From an uncultured Eubacteriales bacterium (lineage in GTDB: Bacteria; Bacillota; Clostridia; Christensenellales; Aristaeellaceae): a stretch of 20,326 nucleotides of DNA. The notes beneath the pieces were generated by a model that saw nothing but the letters and a program-made list of their open reading frames with translations, had not been told where the DNA came from and made no database searches. The stretch lies in NCBI GenBank assembly GCA_900542395.1, contig UQNM01000043.1, positions 1-20,326 of the forward strand, written 5' to 3'. A program made the translations under genes and the position numbers. This document shows positions 14,405 through 20,326 of the stretch, piece by piece. Position 1 is the stretch's first letter. The number at the start of each line of letters is the position of its first letter.

Positions 14405-15226
14405 ATGAACATGAATTATTATCAGATTTCCGCGGAGGAGCTGGGCAAAAACGCGAAGGTGCCGCTGCTCAAGCTGGGCGATTCCGGCGAGGTGTTTTAT
14501 GAAATCGCGCTGGAAATGGTAAACGAGATCGAAAAGAACAACGCCATCGGCCGCCGCACGGTGTTCATCTGCCCGGTCGGTCCGGTGGGGCAGTATCCGA
14601 TTTTTGTGCGGCTGGTCAACGAGCGCAGGCTGAGCCTGAAGAATTGCTGGTTCATCAACATGGACGAGTATCTGACCGACGACGGGGAATGGATTGACGA
14701 AAGCAGCGCGCTCTCCTTCCACGGCTTTATGAACCGCACGGTTTACAGCAAGATCGACCCGGAGCTGGTGATGCCGGAGAATCAGCGCATCTTCCCCGAC
14801 CCGCACGACCCGGATCACATCGCCAAGGTGATCGACGAGCTGGGCGGCGTGGATATCGCGTTCGGCGGCATCGGCATCAACGGCCATCTGGCGTTCAACG
14901 AATCGCAGGACGAGCTGACGCCGGAGGAATTTGCGGCGCTGCACACGCGCGTGCTGGCGATCAGCCGCGAGACGCGCACCGCCAACGCCATCGGCGATTT
15001 GAACGGCGCGATTGACGCAATGCCCAAGAAGGCCGTGACCATCGGCATGGCGGAGATTCTGGGCGCGAAGAAGATTCGTCTGGGCGTTTTCCGCGATTGG
15101 CACCGCTCGGTGGTGCGTCAGGCAGCCTACGGCGAGGTGAGCGCGCACTTCCCGGCGACGCTGATTCAGCGCCATCCGGACGCGATGATTATTGTGAACG
15201 CGAACGCTGCGAAGCAGCCGTTTTAA
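14405..15226 (+). CDS. NagB-like sugar-phosphate isomerase/deaminase, divergent
   Basis: This 273-aa protein has the glucosamine-6-phosphate deaminase/6-phosphogluconolactonase fold. NagB-like blocks are NMDEY (general-base Asp) followed by SFHGFM, then FGGIGINGHLAFNE (the His and Glu of the ring-opening group), HTRV, ISRETRTANA, TIGMAEILGAKKIRL and a C-terminal HPDAMIIVN. Several positions differ from E. coli NagB. The phosphate loop PTGGTP is replaced by CPVGPVGQYP. The catalytic Asp141 position is Asn (GINGH), Arg172 in NSR is lost (NAIGD), and the GSQKA lysine region reads RDWHRS. NagA follows 17 bases later, which argues for amino-sugar metabolism, but classical deaminase activity is doubtful. 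AAGGAGG (14392-14398) spaces best to ATG 14405; ATG 14402 or 14411 are possible. Confidence 0.8.
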   Translation: MNMNYYQISAEELGKNAKVPLLKLGDSGEVFYEIALEMVNEIEKNNAIGRRTVFICPVGPVGQYPIFVRLVNERRLSLKNCWFINMDEYLTDDGEWIDESSALSFHGFMNRTVYSKIDPELVMPENQRIFPDPHDPDHIAKVIDELGGVDIAFGGIGINGHLAFNESQDELTPEEFAALHTRVLAISRETRTANAIGDLNGAIDAMPKKAVTIGMAEILGAKKIRLGVFRDWHRSVVRQAAYGEVSAHFPATLIQRHPDAMIIVNANAAKQPF

Positions 15227-15243
15227 GAGGGGAGAATGTCTCC

Positions 15244-16392
15244 ATGGATAAGCTCCTGATTCAAAATGCGCGCGTTTATCAGAACGGGCAGTTTGTGCGC
15301 GCCGACGTGCTTTGCGGGGACGCGCTGATCGCGAAGATCGGCGAAAACCTGACAGACGGGGAAGCGCGCGTCATTCAGGCGGACGGCCTGCGCCTTGTGC
15401 CGGGGTTCATCGACGTGCACACGCATGGCGCGGCGGGTGTGGACGTGAACGCGGCGGACGAGGCGGGACTGCGCAGGATTGCGGCGTTCTTCGCGACGCA
15501 GGGCGTGACGGCGTTCAACGCGAGCGTGTTGACCGATACGCCGGAGACCACCGAAAAATGCCTCGGCGCGATTGCCAATGTGATGAGCGACCGGGGCATG
15601 GGCGCGCAGCTCTTGGGCGCGCATCTGGAAGGGCCGTTCCTCGCGAAGGAATACAAGGGCGCCATGCCGGAAGCGCTGCTGCGCGAGGGCGACGAGAATC
15701 TGCTGCGCGCGTATCAGAACCGGTTTCCGGGCGTGATCCGCTACATCACCGTGTCGCCGGAGGTGCCCGGCGTGGTGGACATGATCGGTAAAATCAGCCA
15801 AGACGTGACGGTGGCCATCGGCCATTCCGGCGCGGATTACGACACGAGCATGGAGGCCATCCGCCGCGGGGCGCGGTGCGTCACGCACACCTTCAACGCG
15901 ATGCGCCTGTTCCACCAGCATCAGCCCGCCATCATGGGCGCGGCGCTGGAAAGCGACTGCTGGTGCGAGGCCATCTGCGACGGGCGGCACCTGCATCCCG
16001 GCACGGTGCGCATGCTGCTCAAGTGCAAGGGCTGGGATCGGGTCATCGCCATCACGGACAGCATCATGGCGGCGGGTCTGCCGGACGGCAACTACAAGCT
16101 CGGCGTGAACGACGTGGTCGTCCGGGACGGCGACGCGGTGCTCGCCTCAAACGGCGTTCGCGCGGGCAGCACGCTGACGCTCGCGCAGGCGCTCAGGAAC
16201 ATCGTGGCCTTCACCGATCATCCTGTGCAGGACGTGATCCCACTGATGACCGCCAACCCGGCGAAGGCGCTGCGGATGGACGACCGAAAGGGCAGCATCG
16301 AGGTCGGCAAGGACGCGGACATGGTGCTGCTCGACGATGCGCTGAACGTCGTGATGACCGTGGGGCTCGGGCGCGTGATCTATACCGCCTAA
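15244..16392 (+). CDS. nagA: N-acetylglucosamine-6-phosphate deacetylase
   Basis: This 382-aa cytoplasmic amidohydrolase, the same length as E. coli NagA, removes acetate from GlcNAc-6-phosphate or a related N-acetyl sugar phosphate. The catalytic set appears intact: DVHTHG with H59 and H61, metal ligand E129 in AHLEGPF, H194 in GHSGAD, H215 in THTFNAM, H251 in DGRHLHPG and catalytic D272 in ITDSIMAAG. The barrel is followed by the usual beta-sandwich end (KGSIEVGKDADMVLLD). The NagA signature KGAH reads KGAM here. AGGGGAG (15228-15234) nine bases upstream of ATG 15244 fixes the start; the frame is open further upstream, inside the previous gene. It lies in an operon with the NagB-like gene. 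Confidence 0.94.
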   Translation: MDKLLIQNARVYQNGQFVRADVLCGDALIAKIGENLTDGEARVIQADGLRLVPGFIDVHTHGAAGVDVNAADEAGLRRIAAFFATQGVTAFNASVLTDTPETTEKCLGAIANVMSDRGMGAQLLGAHLEGPFLAKEYKGAMPEALLREGDENLLRAYQNRFPGVIRYITVSPEVPGVVDMIGKISQDVTVAIGHSGADYDTSMEAIRRGARCVTHTFNAMRLFHQHQPAIMGAALESDCWCEAICDGRHLHPGTVRMLLKCKGWDRVIAITDSIMAAGLPDGNYKLGVNDVVVRDGDAVLASNGVRAGSTLTLAQALRNIVAFTDHPVQDVIPLMTANPAKALRMDDRKGSIEVGKDADMVLLDDALNVVMTVGLGRVIYTA

Positions 16393-16434
16393 AAGGGATG
16401 GCGCAATTTCATACTCGCGCAAACCGGCGGTTTT

Positions 16435-16443
16435 TGCTATAAT
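16435..16443 (+). promoter_or_regulatory. Extended -10 promoter of the aldolase-isomerase operon
   Basis: TGC directly precedes a perfect TATAAT (16438-16443), giving an extended -10 that can work without a good -35; none is visible 16-18 bp upstream. A small AAACC/GGTTT stem with a T run (16421-16435) just before it could be a weak terminator for nagA. The leader to ATG 16537 is about 87 nt. Confidence 0.6.
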
Positions 16444-16536
16444 TACACGGTAAACGTGGACGGTTTTTGAACAAAGAAAACGGATTTTGATGAGGGATTC
16501 GTTTTCGCAACCCAATTTTATGATGAGGTGAACGAT

Positions 16537-17691
16537 ATGCTCGTACCGATGAGAGCGATTCTGGCGGCGGCCGATAAATACCGCTATGGCCAGGGCGCGT
16601 TTAACATGAACAGCGTGGGGCAGATTGAGGCGGCGGTTCGAATCCACGAGCTGCTCCATTCCGGCGCGATTTTGCAGGGCGCGGAGGCCTCCAACGCCTT
16701 TATGGGCGGTGAACTGGACTTCATGCACGGCACGCTCGAGGCCAAGAAGGTCGGCGCAAAGCGCATCGGCGACGCGGTGAAGAAATACGGCGCGGACAGC
16801 CCTGTGCCGATTGCGCTGCATCTGGATCACGGCAAGAGCATCGAGAGCGTCAAGGCCTGCATCGACGGCGGCTACACCTCCGTGATGATCGACGGCAGCA
16901 GCCTGCCCTACGAGCAGAACGTTGAATTGACCCGCGAGGTCGTCAAGCTGGCGCATCCCTACGGCGTGAGCGTCGAGGGCGAGCTGGGCGTGCTGGCGGG
17001 CGTGGAGGATCACGTGTTCTCCGCGACGAGCACCTACACCAACCCGATGCAGGCGGTCGATTTCTTCAAGAAGACCGGCTGCGACGCGCTGGCCATCAGC
17101 TACGGCACCTGCCACGGCGCGAACAAGGGCAAGGACACGAAGATCCGCCGCGAAATCGCGATTGCGACGAAGGAGTGCATGCTGCACGAGGGCATCGAGG
17201 GCTATCTGGTCAGCCACGGTTCTTCCACCGTGCCGCAGGAATACGTTCAGGGCATCAACGCGCTGGGCGGCCAGCTCGAAAACGCCTTCGGCATCGACGT
17301 GGCGCAGCTTGTGGATGTGGCGCACTGCGGCATCAACAAGATCAACGTGGATACGGATATCCGTCTGGCCTGCACGCGCAACCTGCTGGAGCTGTTTGAA
17401 AACGAGCCGGAGCTGCGCGAGAGCGCTTCCATCGGCCAGCTCTACAAGGATTTGAAGAAGAACCCGAAGAACTTTGACCCGCGCAACTACGTCGCTTCCA
17501 TCATGGACACGATCACCCTCGGCACGGTGCCGGACGCGCACGTGCAGAAGGTCGTGGACTGCATGAAGGACGGCGTGACGGAATCCATCGCGCCGCTGCT
17601 GGTGCAGTTTGGCAGCTACCGCAAGAGCCACCTGATCGAGGTTGTGACCTGCGAGCAGATGGCCGAGCGCTATAAGAAGGCGGGCATTTGA
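16537..17691 (+). CDS. Class II (zinc) ketose-bisphosphate aldolase
   Basis: This 384-aa metal-dependent aldolase would cleave or form a ketose 1,6-bisphosphate. Motifs run in family order: GAFN at 20-23, HLDHGK at 95-100 (H98 metal ligand, D97 proton donor), SVMIDGS at 115-121, EGELG at 147-151, YTNP at 167-170, SYGTCHG at 188-194 (H193), SHGSS at 226-230 (H227) and INKINVDTDIR at 266-276. It is longer than the 285-residue GatY/KbaY/FbaA type because of a C-terminal extension of about 100 residues containing FDPR, more like long fructose-bisphosphate aldolases. ATG 16537 is five bases after GAGGTGA (16525-16531); GTG 16528 lies inside that site. The TIM-like gene begins one base after the stop. 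Substrate (fructose, tagatose or sedoheptulose bisphosphate) is not settled. Confidence 0.92.
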   Translation: MLVPMRAILAAADKYRYGQGAFNMNSVGQIEAAVRIHELLHSGAILQGAEASNAFMGGELDFMHGTLEAKKVGAKRIGDAVKKYGADSPVPIALHLDHGKSIESVKACIDGGYTSVMIDGSSLPYEQNVELTREVVKLAHPYGVSVEGELGVLAGVEDHVFSATSTYTNPMQAVDFFKKTGCDALAISYGTCHGANKGKDTKIRREIAIATKECMLHEGIEGYLVSHGSSTVPQEYVQGINALGGQLENAFGIDVAQLVDVAHCGINKINVDTDIRLACTRNLLELFENEPELRESASIGQLYKDLKKNPKNFDPRNYVASIMDTITLGTVPDAHVQKVVDCMKDGVTESIAPLLVQFGSYRKSHLIEVVTCEQMAERYKKAGI

Positions 17692-17692
17692 T

Positions 17693-18538
17693 ATGAAGCA
17701 TATTTTTCTGAACCTCAAGCGGTTCGACATCAGCCCGGAGAAGGGCGGCGTGAACCGCCTCGCCCCGATGAAGGACTGGGGCAGGACGATTGTTTCCGGC
17801 ACGCAGGACGCGCTGACGGCGTATGACCCCGCCGAGGTCGAGTTTGTCATGTACATGCCGGAGGCGCACCTGCTGGGCGCGGCCGCGGCGAAGACGAAAA
17901 ACAGCCCGGTGCAGCTCGGCTGTCAGGGCGTTTATCGCGCGGATACGGCGGTGGGCGGCAACTTTGGCGCGTTCACGACGAACCGCCCGGCGAACGCCGC
18001 GGCGCAGATGGGCTGCGCGAGCACGCTGATCGGCCACTGCGAGGAGCGCAACGACAAGATGGGGATTTTGGCCGAGGCGGGCGTGACGGGTCAGGCGGCG
18101 GCGCAGGCCGTCAGCCGCATCCTCAACCAGGAGATCAAGTGCGCGCAGGCGGCCGGGCTGACGGTGCTCTACTGCATCGGCGAAAAGAGCGAGGAGCAGG
18201 CGGATTGGGAGAACGTGCTCGGCGCGCAGCTCGACATCGGCCTTGACGGTGTGGACAAGCGCAGGGTTGTGATCGCCTACGAGCCGATTTGGTCGATTGG
18301 ACCGGGCAAGACCCCGGCGGACAAGCCCTACATCACCAAGATCGCGCGCTTTGTGAAGGCGCGCACGGGCGGGCTGGACGTGGTATACGGCGGCGGCCTC
18401 AAGCAGGACAACGCGGCCATGCTGGCCTCGATTGACGAGATCGATGGCGGCCTGATCGCGCTGACGCGCTTCAGCGGCGAGATCGGCTTCTACCCCGACG
18501 AGTACCTCGACATCATCCGCCGGTATCTGGGCAAATGA
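17693..18538 (+). CDS. Triosephosphate isomerase-like protein, divergent
   Basis: This 281-aa TIM-barrel protein, longer than the usual 250, has recognisable triosephosphate isomerase blocks: NLK at 7-9 (catalytic-type K9), GHCEERN at 114-120 (electrophile H115), AYEPIWSIGPGKTP at 195-208 (general base E197 and loop 6) and VYGGGLKQDNA at 231-241. It differs from housekeeping TpiA at signature positions: NWKMN reads NLKRF, and GHSERR reads GHCEER. All three catalytic residues remain, so isomerisation is plausible. Known TIM paralogues act on erythrulose phosphates, so the substrate may be another ketose phosphate. The start is one base after the aldolase stop, with only a weak AAGAAGG upstream, consistent with coupling. 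Followed by structured repeat copy 2. Confidence 0.85.
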   Translation: MKHIFLNLKRFDISPEKGGVNRLAPMKDWGRTIVSGTQDALTAYDPAEVEFVMYMPEAHLLGAAAAKTKNSPVQLGCQGVYRADTAVGGNFGAFTTNRPANAAAQMGCASTLIGHCEERNDKMGILAEAGVTGQAAAQAVSRILNQEIKCAQAAGLTVLYCIGEKSEEQADWENVLGAQLDIGLDGVDKRRVVIAYEPIWSIGPGKTPADKPYITKIARFVKARTGGLDVVYGGGLKQDNAAMLASIDEIDGGLIALTRFSGEIGFYPDEYLDIIRRYLGK

Positions 18539-18543
18539 GAAGC

Positions 18544-18690
18544 GACGAGGGCGCTGCCCTCAAACGCCCGCAAGGGAACTGAGTTCCCTTGACCTTCCCC
18601 TCCATTTATCGCGCTGCGATAAATGGATGTAAAGATGATTCAAACCATCGCGAATCGAAGAAGGGAGTCTGGGCAGCAGCCCAGCGTAAA
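18544..18690. repeat. Structured multi-hairpin intergenic repeat, copy 2
   Basis: This element fills the gap between the TIM-like and LarA-like genes. Its hairpins are GAGGGC/GCCCTC around GCT (18547-18561), AAGGGAAC/GTTCCCTT around TGA (18572-18590), a perfect 12-bp stem around GCT (18601-18627) and CTGGGC/GCCCAG around AGCA (18669-18684). Between the third and last is a weak GATTC/GAATC pair. The order and the loops GCT, TGA and xGCA match copy 1 at 8955-9096 in the same orientation, although the arms differ. It ends just before the ribosome binding site of the next gene (18688-18694). Confidence 0.75.
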
Positions 18691-18701
18691 GGAGAAGAAA
18701 G

Positions 18702-20198
18702 ATGAAGCTCGATTTTGAATATGGGCAGGGCCTGATGAGCGCCAATCTGCCGGACAACACCGATATCTTCGTGCCGGGCGAGACCGTGCCCGACCCTGAG
18801 TGCCTGCCGCAGGATTGGGATACCCTGTACGGCGAGACGCTCAAGAGCATCCGCAACCCGATCGGCATGAAGCCGCTGCGCGAGCTGGCGCACAAGGGCA
18901 GCACCGTCGTCATCATCATCCCGGATATCGTCAAGGGCGGCAATCAGCCGACCAGCCACCGCAAGGTCGCCATCCGTGCCTGCATCGACGAGCTGTATTC
19001 CGTCGGCGTGGAGAAGAAGGACATCCTGCTGCTGTTCTCCAACGGCCTGCATCCGCGCACCAGCGTGCCGGAGATGAAGACCATCCTCGGCGACGAGCTG
19101 TTTGGCGAATTCTATTATTCCGGCCAGATCACCAGCCACGACAGCGAGGATTACGAGCACCTCGTCGATCTGGGCTATACCGATCACGGCGACCACGTCA
19201 TTATGAACAAGTACGTCTACGATGCGGACGTCGCGATCCTCATCGGCCATACGCAGGGCAACCCCTACGGCGGCTACTCCGGCGGCTATAAGCACTGCGC
19301 CACGGGCATTTCCCACTGGCGTTCCATCTCCGCGCACCACGTGCCGCAGGTCATGCATCGCGCGGACTTCGTGCCCGTCTCCACCCACAGCGAGATGCGC
19401 AACAAGTTCGACCAGCAGGGCATGTTCATGGAAGAGAAGATGGGCAAGAAGTTCTTCTGCTGCGACGCGGTGCTGGACAGCAAGAGCCGCCAGATCGCCA
19501 TCTTCTCCGGCTACGCGAAGGAGATGCAGCCCATTTCCTGGGAAGTTGCGGATAAGCGCACCTATGTTCACTGGGCAGAGAAGAAGTACGATGTCGTGGT
19601 CTTCGGCATGCCGACGAACTTCCACTACGGCAACGGCATGGGCACCAACCCGATTCAGATGATGCAGGCGCTCTCCGCGCAGGTCATCCGCCACAAGCGC
19701 ATCCTCTCCGACCGCTGCGTGTTCATCGTGTCGAGCATCTGCGACGGCTATTTCCACGACGAGCGCTGGCCGTACCTGCGCGAACTGTATGAGATGTTCC
19801 AGCACGACTACATGCAGACCCTGCCGGACATGAACCGCTACGGCGAGTATTTCGCGACGAACGAGGAATACATCCGCAAGTATCGCTTCGCCAATGCGTT
19901 CCACCCGTTCCACGGCTTCTCGATGATGTCCTGCGGTCACATCGCGGAGATGAACACCAGCGCCATCTACATCGTCGGCGCGCGCGAGCCGGGCATCGCC
20001 CGTGGCATGGGGCTCAAGACCCGCGCGACGTTTGAAGAAGCGCTCGAAGACGCGAAGAAGAAGATCGTCGGGCCGAACCCGAACATCCTCGCCCTGCCGC
20101 GCGCGTTCACGACGACGGCGGTGCACCTGTGCATGAAAGACCCGAGCCAGAACAGCCACACCCGCGACGGCATCACCCATCCCTGCGGCGGCTGCTGA
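18702..20198 (+). CDS. LarA-like (lactate racemase superfamily) hydroxyacid racemase/epimerase homologue
   Basis: This 498-aa protein is longer than Lactobacillus LarA (about 424). The family uses a nickel-pincer nucleotide to invert the C2 of hydroxyacids; characterised members act on lactate, malate, other 2-hydroxyacids and gluconate. Conserved features are an acidic PDIV segment (D75) at the DxTR site, SNGLHPR with H117 (LarA H108), GGYSGGYK with K197 (the pincer-attached K184) and SAHH with H213 (LarA H200). The position of LarA catalytic H174 is N187, and LarA R75 aligns with K78. The end, HPCGGC, is Cys-rich. AAAGGAG (18688-18694) seven bases before the ATG supports the start. No larB, larC or larE is in the window, so cofactor supply would come from elsewhere. 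The substrate could be a sugar acid, judging by the neighbours. Confidence 0.85.
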   Translation: MKLDFEYGQGLMSANLPDNTDIFVPGETVPDPECLPQDWDTLYGETLKSIRNPIGMKPLRELAHKGSTVVIIIPDIVKGGNQPTSHRKVAIRACIDELYSVGVEKKDILLLFSNGLHPRTSVPEMKTILGDELFGEFYYSGQITSHDSEDYEHLVDLGYTDHGDHVIMNKYVYDADVAILIGHTQGNPYGGYSGGYKHCATGISHWRSISAHHVPQVMHRADFVPVSTHSEMRNKFDQQGMFMEEKMGKKFFCCDAVLDSKSRQIAIFSGYAKEMQPISWEVADKRTYVHWAEKKYDVVVFGMPTNFHYGNGMGTNPIQMMQALSAQVIRHKRILSDRCVFIVSSICDGYFHDERWPYLRELYEMFQHDYMQTLPDMNRYGEYFATNEEYIRKYRFANAFHPFHGFSMMSCGHIAEMNTSAIYIVGAREPGIARGMGLKTRATFEEALEDAKKKIVGPNPNILALPRAFTTTAVHLCMKDPSQNSHTRDGITHPCGGC

Positions 20199-20272
20199 GA
20201 CGCCCTCGGAGCCTGATCTCCATAGAGTAAAAGACCCATAAAAAAACGCCGTATCTTCGATGAAAGCGTGAC

Positions 20273-20326
20273 TGATATGTACCCAGTTTTCTGGACACCG
20301 GTTCAAAATTGAATAATTAAGATTCC
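20273..20326. mobile_element. Possible left end of an IS3-type insertion sequence
   Basis: From 20273 the sequence TGATATGTACCCAGTTTTCTGG, split here as TGATATGTACCC (20273-20284) and AGTTTTCTGGACACC (20285-20299), resembles the terminal inverted repeats of IS3-family elements, which start with TG and contain GTACCC..TTTT..GGACA. A lower-GC stretch follows to the window edge. No transposase frame is visible inside the window, so the call rests only on the end motif. The gap 20199-20272 shows no clear terminator for the LarA-like gene. Confidence 0.35.

Noticed and set aside
20199..20272. Terminator after the LarA-like gene
   Set aside because: The A run at 20239-20246 has no adjoining stem on either strand, so no terminator is supported.

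Overview
The window is GC-rich DNA with strong AGGAGG-type ribosome binding sites, TTGACA/TATAAT-like promoters, U-tailed hairpin terminators and tightly packed genes. This fits a chromosomal segment of a GC-rich anaerobic member of the Clostridia (Firmicutes), perhaps an uncultured gut lineage. That placement rests on protein style and signals, not on a phylogenetic marker. Almost all genes lie on the + strand; the one minus-strand gene is a 55-codon ORF at the left edge (61-228).

Left block (293-7656): a promoter and short leader drive recQ. Four genes follow with stop/start overlaps or a 3-bp gap: two paralogous multi-membrane GT-C (family 39-like) glycosyltransferases, a malate/L-lactate (Ldh2/AllD-type) dehydrogenase and a MATE transporter. 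A strong terminator closes the block.

Middle block (7730-14172): a phosphofructokinase of the PPi-type clade has its own promoter. After a structured intergenic repeat comes a complete SsuABC/TauABC-type ABC importer (permease, ATPase, secreted binding protein) with a terminator. A membrane histidine kinase and a NarL-type response regulator follow. The importer substrate and the kinase signal cannot be read from sequence.

Right block (14185-20198): after a second, MITE-like repeat region comes a sugar-phosphate gene set. It comprises a divergent NagB-like isomerase/deaminase, NagA, a 384-residue class II ketose-bisphosphate aldolase, a divergent triosephosphate-isomerase-like protein and a LarA-like (nickel-pincer hydroxyacid racemase/epimerase superfamily) protein. 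NagA keeps the catalytic residues. By contrast the NagB-like, TIM-like and LarA-like proteins all deviate at hallmark active-site positions, so the set may handle a non-canonical sugar or sugar-acid phosphate. This is the best candidate here for undescribed biochemistry.

The two intergenic repeats at 8955-9096 and 18544-18690 have the same ordered series of hairpins with conserved loops and different, compensating arm sequences. They look like one family of structured element. The last ~50 bases resemble the terminal inverted repeat of an IS3-type insertion sequence whose body lies outside the window.
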